A program made the position numbers and the translations under genes. This document shows positions 53,676 through 63,845 of a stretch of DNA of 64,000 nt, in pieces. This DNA comes from Nemertoderma westbladi. Lineage: Eukaryota > Xenacoelomorpha > Nemertodermatida > Nemertodermatidae. The DNA lies in NCBI GenBank assembly GCA_032718475.1, contig JAUCBJ010008361.1:35480-99479 (forward strand), in the 5' to 3' direction. The notes below the pieces were generated by a model that was not told the DNA's origin, searched no databases, and worked only from the letters and a program-made list of their open reading frames with translations. The first letter of the stretch is position 1. Every line of letters starts with the position of its first letter.

Positions 53676-54658
53676 ATGTCAAAACAGGAAAAACGGTCAT
53701 TAAATATTATGAGAGATACCATTCGCCAGACCGCGAATGGCCATTACGAAGTTGGCATGTTGTGGCGCCATGGACAACCTAAGCTCGTTAACAACTACCC
53801 GCTTGCTTTGAGGCTACTCAAATCAATACGGCAGCGGTTGTTGCATGATGAGACGGCCCATATGCAATACAATGCGCAACTTCAGACATATCCCAAAAGG
53901 GATACGCCATTAGGATGTTAAATCCGGAGGTAACCACAGATCAAACATATTACCTGCCACATCATTTTGTTCGACATCCGGACAAACCTGGCAAGGTGCG
54001 TGTAGTCAATGACTGCACCGCGCTTTACCAAGGGATGTCTGACGGTGTGATGGACGGGCCGAATATGAATAATTACCTCATGGGAGTCCTAATGCGTTTT
54101 AGACAACGCAAAGTGGCTTTCACCTGTGATGTAGAGGCCATGTTTCACCAGGTTAAGGCTTTGGAGTGGAACAGGAACAGTTTGAGGTTTCTTTGGTACC
54201 CGGACAGAAATTTAGAACTTCTGCCAGAAACTTACCAAATGCAGGTAAGAGTCTTCGGGGCCAGGGATAGCCTTAACTGCACCATGTACGCCTTAAAGCA
54301 AACAGCATTGGACAGACGAGACCAATTTGACCCAGAAATAGCTCGGCCCTTGGAATGAGATTTCTACATGGATGACAGCCTCAAGAGTTGTGACACTCTG
54401 GAGCGTGCTACGACCGTAGCACACCAACTCCAAGATTGTCTCGCCGAGGGCGGATTTCGCCTCACGAAGTTTGCTTCCAATGAACCCGAACTAGTAAACT
54501 CATTTGACCCAACGGACCGCAGTGGAGGTGACTTGGACTTGGACTTAGACCTAGAACCTCTACCTACGACCAAGGTATTAGGACTTAGTTGGGACCCAAA
54601 CACCAACAACTCTTACAAAGAGGACTTGCTTATCGACCATGAGTCGATTGTATGACCC
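53676..54658 (+). pseudogene. Element C reverse transcriptase
   Basis: BEL-type RT in several frames: LRLLKSIRQRLLHDETAHMQ, YYLPHHFVRHPDKPGKVRVVNDCTA, FTCDVEAMFHQVKA (first catalytic Asp), then FYMDDSLKSCDT (YMDD box), LAEGGFRLTKFASN and KVLGLSWDPNT. Breaks occur near 53915 (frameshift) and at 54356 (stop between the palm blocks). The catalytic aspartates remain, but the frame does not. Confidence 0.85.
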
Positions 54659-55519
54659 ACTGTGTTTCATTAGTCCAGTGATCCTACACGCTATGGTCAT
54701 ACTCCGCAGCATTTGGCAAGCCAGACTGGAATGGGATAATCTCATCCCAGAAAAGTTAGCTGAGCAATGGAGGGACTGGGAAGCCCAGCTGACGTTCTTA
54801 AAAGACTATACCATACCGAGGGTATACTTTCCTTTGCAGACCACCTTTCCTGCCGACTTGGAGCTTCACAGCTTCAGCAACGCTAGTAAGGATGGACTGG
54901 GGGTTACTCTATACCTTAGACGACAAGTGACATTGGACAGCTACGATGTGTCTCTCGTTACTTCTAGGGCTAGAACAATGCCATTGAAGTATATGACTGT
55001 ACCCCGTGGAGAGCTACAAGCCGGGACGATATCCACCGATATTGTCAGTCTAGTTCAATGCGAGCTGGGGGCTAACTTGAAGGTCACGTATTGGACTGAT
55101 GCGACGTTGGTACTTTGTTACATAAACAACGAAACTTTAAGTTCAAGACTTTCGTAGCCAACAGACGGGCTAAAATACTGGACCGGTCGCTCAAACAAGA
55201 TTGGCATCACTGTCCAGGGAAACTGAACCCAGCTGACATCGCGTCACGTGGGATGCTACCTATTGACTTTTGTAAACCGGACAATAAATCCTTTTGGTTT
55301 AGAGGACCTGACTTCCTACAACGACCATCGGATGAATGGCCGCCGTTATTTGACGCGACAACTAACACCATACTGGAGGGTGCCGAGATAAAAATTGACC
55401 CTGTTGTTAAGTCCAAAGTGAAAGCCAACGCCAAGGTCAAGAGAAAACAAGGAAGGATGAAATCTGCTGACCTGGACGTTAGACATGACATTACGCCAGA
55501 CGTCTCACCAGTCACTTGA
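54639..55519 (+). pseudogene. Element C RNase H region
   Basis: After RLYDPLCFISPVI (a conserved BEL connection motif) comes the RNase H-like domain: LHSFSNASKDGLGV, where the first catalytic Asp of the usual DAS is Asn, then TVPRGELQAG (Glu) and VTYWTDATLVLCYI (Asp). A frameshift at about 55130 leads to FVANRRAKILDRSL and HHCPGKLNPADIASRGM, which is the counterpart of the LGTINPADIASRG left in element A. The end runs into the SPD repeat. Confidence 0.8.
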
Positions 55520-55915
55520 CCAGACGTTCCTACGAATCTTTCACCGGAAATTCCACGGGAGATTTCACCAGATGTTTCGCCGGATTGTTCACCAGATGTC
55601 TCACCAGATTATTTGCCAGAAGCGACACCAGATTGTTTTCCGGATTATTCGCCAGATTGTTTTATGGAACTCTTGACAGATTGTCTACCGGAGGTCTCGC
55701 CAGACTTTCCACCAGACATTTCGACAGACTGTCCACTAGATTTTGGACCAGACATTCTGACAGAAGCTACGCCAGACTTTCTTTGGGACAGACGACAGGA
55801 CATTTCGCTGGAAGTTCCGCGCTATGTCTTACCAGACGTCTCACCAGACTGTTCGCCGGATGCCTCACCAGACTGTCTACTAGACTTTCCACTAGACAAA
55901 CTATTGGAAAGTAAC
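55490..55915 (+). repeat. Coding 12-bp repeat, SPDx units, between RNase H and integrase
   Basis: About 35 degenerate units of CCAGAYTGTTCR type give Ser-Pro-Asp-x repeats (SPDCSPDVSPDYLPEATPDC). All three frames stay fairly open. It is absent in element A at the corresponding place, so it seems to be an expansion within this lineage. A disordered acidic linker is the likely product. Confidence 0.85.
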
Positions 55916-55924
55916 GACGTGTGC

Positions 55925-57830
55925 TACAAAGCCGCAATGAATCCATTGGAGCGGACTAGTACACCCCCACTAGGTATTAACAACCTACCGATTTTGACTT
56001 CCTTGGACAACGAAGGTGTGGCCACAGCGATCACACTCCGCTCAAGGAAAATACTTGACTTACAGCCTACGAGTAAACGTGTGACTAAGGTTAGGAAGCT
56101 TACAAGCTCACAAAAACACACTGGTGCCGTAGAGTTGAAACCGTTACTGCCAGTCAATTCACTGAGTGGGGACGGTAAAGGTAAGACTGTGGAGATTGAA
56201 ATACTTGAGGATTCAGACGAACCTATTGTACAAAGGGAGACACTCACCGGAAGGCCCGTGGGCCTACCAAGTCCGAACAAGTACCCACACTTTGACTATA
56301 CCTTACCTGATGACGTCACTAACACTTACGTTGACAGGATAGTTATCCTAACTAGATCATGGACTGACGCGTGCCGCAAGTTAGCATGGCTCAAATGTTT
56401 GAGACAATATGCCAGAGGCAAACGCGACTTTCCTAGAAGACTTACCTTGGATGAAGTTGGTCTTTGTAAAGTTGATATTATAAAACATTATCAATTGCAA
56501 TATTTCGCACGAGAGTTCACAGCAATCAATCAGGGTAAACAGATCAAGTCTTCACTGATCTTGAGTTGGAGTTCGATAATTTATAGGGGTTTACTTTGTC
56601 ACAAGTCCAGACTCCAAAACATTGACTTCGCACTTGATTTTAGGTATCCTATCATCATACCGCAACACCATGAGTTACAGCGCGCTATTATACTGGACGC
56701 ACGTGTACGACTCAAACACATAGGTAGGCATCACTGTCTATCACACTTATGCTCGAGGTTTGTACTGATTGGGCCTACGAAGGCATTGAGTTCGGTAACA
56801 CGAAACTGTATGATTTGTAAGAAGGTGCACGCGAGGATAGGACACCAAGAGATAAGTAAACTACCACTAGCAAGATTACAGGCTTTTAGACCCCCTTTCA
56901 CTGAGACAGGGATAGACTGTTTTGGACCCATAATCGCGAAACGCGGAAGGGTACAGGTAAAACATTGATCTTCACTTGCATGGCCAGCAGAGCTGTCCAT
57001 ATTGAGCGTGTGACAGATTTATCCACCAACACCTTTATCCTAGCCTTACGGCGATTTATCGCCAGACATGGATTGGTCAAATCCATTTATTGCGACCAAG
57101 GGACTAACTTTGTCGGTGCACGGAATGAAATCACCAGAGCCTTAAAGAAGTTGGACCAAAACCAGATTTCCGATGAACTACGTCCTCACAACATTGTCTG
57201 GAGCTTTAACACTTCTGACAGTCCATGGAGAAGCGGTGTTTCGGAAAGACTAATTGGGTCAATTAAGACGGCTATGGCGAAAGTAATACCGATGCAACAT
57301 ATCTTGACAGACGACCAACTGACGACGTTGTTAATAGAAATCGAAGCGGTTTTGAATACTAGACCGATCGCTTTGATCCCACACAACAACGACCCACAGT
57401 TTGCCTTGACACCAGCGTACCTGCTTATGCAGGCGCCGACGACATTGTTGCCCACTTCGGTACCTGTACGGCTATCATAGGATACGGCAACAAAGCTTGG
57501 AAAATCACTCAGTTGTTAGCCAACAAATTCTGGGAAATATGGCAGAAGCACTATTTGCCCTCTATTTCGGCCAGAACCTCTTGGTATCTTAATACCCGAT
57601 GTCTGAGACGTGGTGACCATGTTTTATTGGCTGAAACCAATCTGAAAAGACAGTTTTGGCTGACTGGAGTCATTTTGACCACGCAACCTACATATGGTGT
57701 AGTAAGGACAGTTACTGTACAGACTATTGACGGACGCACCGTAGGTAGGCCTGTACAACGTCTCGTGCTCCTTGAGGAGACTAGAAACGAGACAGGAGAC
57801 TACAAATCTCCACCCAATCTTAGTAAATAG
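55925..57830 (+). pseudogene. Element C integrase with frameshifts
   Basis: From the SPD repeat the frame goes through a linker with a palindrome (56249-56268, read GRPVGLPS), then the integrase N-terminus (HHELQRAIILDARVRLKHIG, zinc-binding CMICKK) and the first catalytic Asp (GIDCFGPI), to a stop at 56966. In another frame the core continues: YCDQGTNFVG (Asp) and SERLIGSIKTAM (Glu). A further shift near 57480 leads to the C-terminal part FWEIWQKHYLPSI, LRRGDHVLLAETN and GRPVQRLVLLEE. All three acidic residues are kept; the frameshifts make it non-functional. Confidence 0.85.
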
Positions 57831-58567
57831 AGATATGGGACCCTTGATGGTCGCCACATAGCCTTACTGTATTTTAGCGATTTGGTATTTTGTATTACTG
57901 TATGTACATTTGGATTCCTCTTCACTGTAGATAAAGGCAGCGGTGGAATTCCATTGTCTTTATATGTGAACATGGAGGGTAGTACCCTTATGTATCATAT
58001 AGGAGCGGGGTTGTGTGTACAGTAGGAATGGAATTCCACTTTGAACCCACAAGTGAGACAATTTTTCAAAAACTATTAGACAAATCCATTAGTTGGATTT
58101 AAATTTAAGAAAAACGATTCTCCAGTGGATGCGAATTATAGGATACAGCTAGATAAAAAAAATTAAAATTGGAGAGGACAAGAGCGGATAGAAGGCTTGT
58201 GAGCCTACCGAAAAATTTTTTGGAAAAGAAAATCGGCCTTGTTCTATATAGTTGTGTCTACTATTATTTTAGACCAAATTAATTCTCAACTGCACTATTT
58301 TTCTTTGGGAAAGTAGTATGGGAAATTAAAAGGTTAGTATTTTAGACTCGCGGCTAGTTTACCCAGAATTCGTTTTTTATCGGCACATTTTTTTGGATTA
58401 GGAGCCAGTGCGAATTCACGCGAAACCCGAAGTCTTAGGCAAATGGGTAGGGGTTTTAGAGCAAAGTTGAGCCAAAAGCCGACAAAACTCTAAGTCTCCT
58501 CACATCTAACCTCTATTTGTGCTTCATCTAGTAGAACGTAACGATACATAACCATATATACGCGTAT
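57831..58567 (+). other. Non-coding spacer between pol and accessory frame of element C
   Basis: About 740 bp, AT-rich, with one hairpin palindrome at 58190-58209. A purine-rich stretch (ATAGGAGCGGGG) lies near 58000. No gene seen. A comparable AT-rich gap separates pol and accessory frame in element A, but not in element B. Confidence 0.5.
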
Positions 58568-60277
58568 ATGATGGCGGAGAAGATATACAAAGTGTTACAT
58601 CAGGGATTTACGCAGGAGCAAGAGCACCAGGCACCAGAAGTCGCATCTTCTGCGTCTGCTGACCATCTACGCATGTCCTTAGATCATCATAATGATGATG
58701 GGGTGATGATAACTCCACCTACTGGCTCCAGAAGTCGAGGAAATCCTGCCAAGTACCTAACTGATCTAGACTTTGCTGATGACTTAGGAGTACTCTCAGA
58801 ATCATTAGAGGGAGCCCAACGGCTCCTCAGCTCATTAGAACATGCTGCTTCTAGTGTTGGTCTTTTTATTAACTCCAGAAAGACCAAAATTCTGACTGTT
58901 AACTTTGAAAGTCCTCAGCAAGTCTCTGATCGGATGAGCATAAGCTCAAAGGATGGTATGCTTGAGCATGTGGACGACTTCTGTTACCTGGGATCATGGA
59001 TCCGGAAGTCAGGTGAGGACCTTCGAATACGTAAGGGAAAGGCATGGACAGCCTTGAATAGGCTTTCCAGGATTTGGAAATCACCGAGAATTAATCGGAA
59101 ACTTAAGGTCCGATTATTTAGAGCAGCAGTAGTTCCAGTACTCCTCTACGGGAGTCCATGCTGGGCTCTAACTGCTGAGGACACCAAATCTCTGGATGGC
59201 ACATTCACAAGAATGCTACGCCGGGTTCATTGTGTCAAGTACAATGCACACATCTCCAACCAGACACTATATAACATTGGAGGTGTCTCATTGGTTCCCC
59301 CAAGCTTGACACTAGAACAAAATCGCCTCCGCTTTGCAGGACATTGCTTTCGCCGTGAGGACCAGCCAGTGCATAATCTTGTACTTTGGCAGCCTCATGG
59401 TGTGAATAAGCATGGTGGACAGCCCATGACTTTCTTGAGACGCATCTTAAAGGACAGTGGCCTTAAAGATGCGGATGATCTAGCAAATGTCATGGGTGAT
59501 AGGGAGTTGTGGCGGTGCAATTTTGTTGACAAGCCGGCACAGCATTCTTAAAAATGCAGCTGCAATGCAGCATGCCGATCCTAGTAGAAGAGCACCAGGC
59601 ACCGTTTAATCGTTATGGAGCCAAAAACTTTAACGTGTTTGGAGTGGAGAGTATGGCTAGGAGTACGGCCAAGCTCGCTAAATCCAAGGCGGACCCGAAT
59701 GTTATGCGACAGCGGTTGGACGCTTATAACAAAAGAGCGGAGGAGCTACGCACGGAGTTCAATGCGTTGTATCCCTACGATGCATTATGCGACGCATGCT
59801 AGTGACATTTGCGAGGATCCAGACACGGAGATACGCCGATTATATCACATGCTGCAATATTTGACGGCGAGTTAACCCTTGCCTGCAGTTAGGGACGAAT
59901 TCGATGGAATGCATCTTTATAGACGCGCTCGAGGAGCGGATCCAGAGACCAAGGACGCGTTCTCCATTTATAAACTGTTCTATAAATGTGGAAGATGTAT
60001 GCGTGAGCAAGACAACGCGATTCCTATGCGCTTGAACTCGGATAACCCCGAGCCGATATTAGCACGATGTTCATACCACCAAAGTCTGCGTTACCAAGAA
60101 GGCGGATACCCTTTGACGAATCCGTACCATTCGTTTAAGATGAGTGGACCAAACGCGAGCGAAATTGTCATTTATGAACCCAAATTAGTCGAACCAGACA
60201 TCTATAGTATGGTAGTGGACGAGTCTAATAAGTCGACACAAGAGAAACGGGAAGCTTTGAGCCTCTATAGGGCGTAA
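58568..60277 (+). pseudogene. Element C accessory frame, N-terminal part, split by a LINE
   Basis: ATG at 58568 starts MMAEKIYKVLHQGFTQ and is cut after EHQAP (58635) by the RTE LINE; it resumes after 59603 with FNRYGAKNFNVFGVESMAR and a helical stretch (RLDAYNKRAEELRTEFNALY). A frameshift near 59800 leads to DPDTEIRRLYHMLQYL, and from 59879 VRDEFDGMHLYRRARG, FYKCGRCMREQ and PYHSFKMSGPNASEIVIYEPK. No family is recognised in this part. The chimeric 327-residue frame joining it to the LINE RT is an accident of insertion. Confidence 0.6.
58666..59587 (+). mobile_element. RTE-like LINE copy nested in element C
   Basis: 5'-truncated just before the FADD block and ending with TAGTAG. A 16-bp duplication AAGAGCACCAGGCACC flanks it (58620-58635, 59588-59603). 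Thirty bases (58636-58665) between the left duplication and the LINE match neither and look like filler added at the 5' junction. The RT frame 58664-59551 is uninterrupted and close to copy 1. Confidence 0.85.
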
Positions 60278-60646
60278 AAAGCGTACGAGAAAGGCGAGAT
60301 CGAGGAGTTCGGCGGAAGGCTCGAGAGCCTACCATTTTATTGGATATCCTACGATCAAACCGATCCTAAGGAGATGACACCCGAACTCTTTGATAGTATC
60401 ACCTTTGCTCAGAATTTGTCGCAGAGATTACAGATACCTCATGTCGAGATGACGCGAGAACCTCAGCCCATCCTACTAAAGCGGTAGTACCAGTCGCGAG
60501 ACCAACTAGCTTTCCTATTAGTATACCAACCCGAGAGGAGACAACTTACGAGATTCCCTTAGTTGAACACCCGGAGATCATTTCGAACCTGGATTTCCTC
60601 CCACCGGTTACGTTTGGTGATGTGTTAGAGGCGGCGGAGTAGAAAG
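60278..60646 (+). pseudogene. Element C accessory frame, linker
   Basis: After the TAA at 60275-60277 the same frame continues (YEKGEIEEFGGRLESLPF, which includes the palindrome at 60314-60333) to a TAG near 60485. A second frame then reads VARPTSFPISIPTREETTYE to 60642. No domain recognised; it joins the N-terminal and exonuclease-like parts. Confidence 0.45.
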
Positions 60647-61531
60647 ATGCCTATGCCGGAAGGAATGACGCAAAGACACGCGATGATAAAACGGATAATT
60701 AAATCCATGGACCTGGCTTGTAGCATAAAAGCTAGGATGTTGCCAAAGGCCGTGCGTGACGTTGTACTTGATAAGAGTATCTTCAAGATCGGATCCGGTG
60801 TAGGGGAGGACCTTATTAGCGATTTCGCAGGAATGCCCGAGGAGGAGGATCGATTGCCTACTCCTTATGTGGATACTAGACCATTGTTGCTTTGGGCTAT
60901 CGAGCAAGGATATTTCAGGGAGTATAACACACTAAAAACTGTAACGGGTTATATCTCATATCTCATGTTTAGTTGGGACTATAAAGAGAGCAAGAGGAGC
61001 AAATACATGGGCGTATACGGTGAGGGAGATACCCCTGGCGTAAACGAGTTTGAGTCACAAATGAAGTGGCGAGGATGTGTGTATTGGGCGATTACCTCAC
61101 CTCTATGAATAATCTTACAATACTATTTGGCGATAGAATCTTCGGTGAATGTGTGCTTCATCGCCGATGTAGTATCTAGGACTTTAAAGCGACATCCGTT
61201 ATGTCTCGGTGAAGGACATACCATTTACGACGGAGGAAGGACGCATACTGATGTATTCCGCCGATTTCTCCAACCCTTTTATAACACTGATGCGCACTGC
61301 AAAGTTTTCACGCGAGCGGGACTTAGCATTTTTAGGGACGTTTATCTCACTCACGCGGGAAGCCTAGTCGACAGACCGTTGATGTTGACGTTAGTACCCT
61401 ACGACGGGGAACGCCATGCGGAGTTCAAAGGCCCGGAAGGATCCTGTAAGGCTCGCGAGCCTACCACCCATCATGTTGATGATGATCCAACTGAGTCCGC
61501 GATAATTGACGAGCAGTTGCGGCAACTATAG
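60647..61531 (+). pseudogene. Element C accessory frame, exonuclease-like domain
   Basis: MLPKAVRDVVLDKSIFKIGSGVGED aligns with element B's LPKAVQVLVREKSTTKVGSAIRED: the conserved KxGS-x4-ED turn of EXD/RNase D-type exonucleases (Exo II Asp). YVDTRPLLLWAIEQ then parallels the NLLDMQ step. MKWRGCVYWAI and, after a stop at 61106-61108, ESSVNVCFIADVVSRTLKRHP and DVFRRFLQPFYN parallel the later part of the B domain. The N-terminal strand with Exo I and the ylFDl motif is not visible before LPKAV, so this copy has lost it or it lies in a broken frame. A palindrome at 61446-61465 is in the coding frame. Confidence 0.6.
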
Positions 61532-61590
61532 AGGAGGACCTTCCGAGGAAGACGCGAACTGAGATACGCGAATTAGAGAAAAGTGACGCC

Positions 61591-62448
61591 ATGGTTTATG
61601 TACAACCTACGGAGACGAACGTACCGACAGACCCGGATGATGAGAATTATCACGTGGACGGTAGCGCTCACCCCATCGGAGATCTCATCTATGAGCGAAT
61701 TTGGTATCCTGCCAATACCATTTGTGGCAGATGCGGGGCTACTGGCCATCACGCAAAGAAATGTGGAGCGAAATACATATCTCTACCAGATTTAGTGTGC
61801 AACTGGTGTGGGGATCAATGTTCACACACTTTCTACACCTTTTGGTGTTTCGTGGCTCAGTGCACATATTGCAATATCAAAGGTCATAGGGCATCAGAGT
61901 GTCAACTTAGGGACGTTCCCTATGAGCATATGTCAGTTAAAATTATTCGACAGCTATTCAACCATTGGGAGAATCTAGCAGACGAACATGTGTCGACGCA
62001 GTGACGCCGTTTCCCCATGAGAGCGCATTTGGGATTTTGGGCCGAAAACCCTCTCATTATGTCGAAGGAAGAATACGTGTCAGCTATGCCTCAATACGAT
62101 GAACTTTTGGAGGTGCTAGATATATTGCCGTTGGATAGTGGTTTCAAGGTTGTTAGGGACTACTTCCTACAAGTTCACCCTGACAATAAGAACACCTGGA
62201 ATTTTCAGACTGTGGTGAACAAGATTACCGCCGGAGAGTTCGATAAATTGCGAGTCGAACAGCGGAATCGAGGAGCCTGGCATTCGATAGCTTGGGCATA
62301 CCGGAGCGCATTTTATCACAAACGCGTGACCTCGTGTATTTTGGATGAGGCGGACGTTTTGCGTGAGACTGGCTTCAAGGCCACGCCGCTAGCCGAAAGG
62401 ACACGTCATCCACAGGAAGATCCGCAGCTTCGTATACTTAGCGCCTAG
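61591..62448 (+). pseudogene. Element C accessory frame, zinc knuckles and helical domain
   Basis: Two canonical knuckles, CGRCGATGHHAKKC and CTYCNIKGHRASEC, enclose a middle Cys cluster (CNWCGDQCSHTFYTFWC) that occupies the place of knuckle 2 in elements A and B. After the last knuckle come EHMSVKIIRQLFNHWENLAD, a TGA at 62002-62004 in the same frame, and LGFWAENPLIMSKEEYVSAM, YFLQVHP and AYRSAFYHKR to 62448. The order and spacing agree with A and B. One in-frame stop separates the knuckles from the helical part. Confidence 0.7.
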
Positions 62449-62668
62449 AAGGCCGGACAGGAGATTAAGAAGGTAGTAAATGTCGCCGAGAGGACGACAT
62501 CGAAGTCGCAAATCCGGATGACTCGGGGCACGGTTTCCCTTCCCAGAGAACCACGAGGAGGGACAGGATACGTTTTGCCAGAACCTATGAGGATTCAGAC
62601 GACGTCAGAGAGCGAGGTGTCAGCGGACAGAACGGTCCCCACCCCTTAGACTCCCTCCCAGCGTTGTA

Positions 62669-62881
62669 GTGACTCAGTCCGACACCACCAAACGAATGAT
62701 TGGAATCGGACGAGGATTTAGAGGATTAAGCGCCCGACGGGTGTGCGAGACTCCCGTTGTTCCCTTTCCTAGCGTTTTAGAACCACCGACAGCTCGACGC
62801 CGAAGTCCAAGCCCAGTTCGATCTCGACCACCACCCAGTCGTCTTAGAGGGCGGGGACGAGCCCGTTCGACGAAGGATTAG
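62669..62881 (+). pseudogene. Element C accessory frame, basic C-terminus
   Basis: TARRRSPSPVRSRPPPSRLR and GRGRARSTKD end at TAG 62879-62881. The Arg/Ser/Pro-rich tail corresponds in place and charge to the basic ends of the element A and B proteins. The join to the preceding part (62449-62668) needs frame changes. Confidence 0.55.
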
Positions 62882-63448
62882 GAGAGCGAGGTAAAGGAAG
62901 GAAGGCTTGCGAGCCTACCGTTGATATTGGATATTGGATGTTGGATTTGGAGGAGCAAGATAGAGAAGGAAGGCTTGCGAGCCTACCGTTAGCGATCAGT
63001 GCTCAGGAGAAGATATTCAGACCAGTAGGACGAACTATTGAGATCGTCAGGAGGACACTTTAACACTTATTTGGAAATTATTAGAGCATTATGTTTGTTT
63101 ATATTGAACTGATTTAATTTGAGGAATTTATTATGTATATTTACAATATATTATCGTATTATTGAAACGTTTGAAATTATTTGTTCTAATTTGTTTAATT
63201 TGTTTATTTTGGATAACCGAAAGCCCTCTTAGTAGTTAATTTATTTTATTATTAAATAGTAAATTTGTATTTTGTATGTATGTATGATGGATTGTATTTA
63301 CGCCGTACTTGCAATATTAAGTATGCAATAGATAAGACAGTGATTATTTTATATTTTAGGCCCCACCATTAGAATTAAGAGATGTTTTAGTCAATTATTT
63401 GTATCTCGATTGGAGAAAGCAGTCTTACTTACTGTTTTCATGGAGCGG
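62882..63448 (+). other. 3' UTR of element C with two palindromes and polypurine tract
   Basis: Two identical hairpin palindromes lie at 62900-62919 and 62968-62987, 68 bp apart, each followed by CCGTT. AT-rich sequence follows, ending with catggagcgg (63439-63448) at the LTR border, comparable to gggagcgg before the LTR of element A. Confidence 0.65.
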
Positions 63449-63577
63449 TGATGGATTATTGCGCTGTTAAGTAGCATTTTTGTAGTATAACGTAAAAACT
63501 TTCTAAAATCCGACATATTTTGACTTAATTACAGTAATGTAATATGCCTGTTCATATTAGTACACATTAATTCATAG

Positions 63578-63660
63578 GTGACTCTATTGGCGCAGTGGTC
63601 TGATGGTTAAGGCGTTGGTTACATTATAGGTAGGTTACGAGTTCGAATCCCAGTTGGGGA
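63578..63660 (+). promoter_or_regulatory. tRNA-like sequence with Pol III A and B boxes inside the LTR
   Basis: TGGCGCAGTGG (63588-63598) fits the A-box consensus exactly, and AGTTCGAATCC (63640-63650) fits the B box except its first base; spacing is about 41 bp. The T-stem and acceptor stem do not pair well, so it is not a functional tRNA gene but a tRNA-derived (SINE-type) segment. The first half is also in the 5' LTR remnant at 50668-50723, so it belonged to the LTR before this insertion. Confidence 0.6.
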
Positions 63661-63837
63661 ATTTTCATTTTTGGGCTATTTATTTTCGATCTGATTAATT
63701 AGGTAAGCCAATGACGTTCGTACAACATGTGGAATGATGAGTTGGGACAATCATAGGGCATCGAACATCTTATTGCTCCAATGTGAGGCCATGGAATGCT
63801 CTGGAATGTTCTAGTGAATTCTATGTCCCAGATTTGC

Positions 63838-63845
63838 TATATAAG
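63838..63845 (+). promoter_or_regulatory. TATA box in 3' LTR of element C
   Basis: TATATAAG followed by GGCCGG, with a CACTCTCACACTAA stretch about 25-35 bp downstream where transcription could begin. A typical place for the U3/R border of an LTR. Confidence 0.5.

Larger units (their letters stand above)
50864..62987 (+). repeat. Dispersed 20-bp hairpin palindrome, ten copies in element C
   Basis: Consensus GGAAGGCTTGCGAGCCTACC, all in plus orientation. Copies: 50864, 53363, 53441, 53519, 56249, 58190, 60314, 61446, 62900, 62968. The stem is 8 bp around a 4-base loop, with one A-A mismatch. Variants keep pairing, for example GGCCCGTGGGCC in the copy at 56249 and AAGCTTGCAAGCC at 53363. No good copy was found in elements A, B or the flanks. 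Confidence 0.85.

Noticed and set aside
58568-59551. A genuine 327-residue fusion gene
   Set aside because: It joins the broken element C accessory start, 30 bp of filler and a truncated LINE RT; no sign of selection as a unit.
63578-63660. tRNA gene
   Set aside because: A and B boxes are present but the acceptor and T stems do not pair, and half of it recurs in the other LTR.
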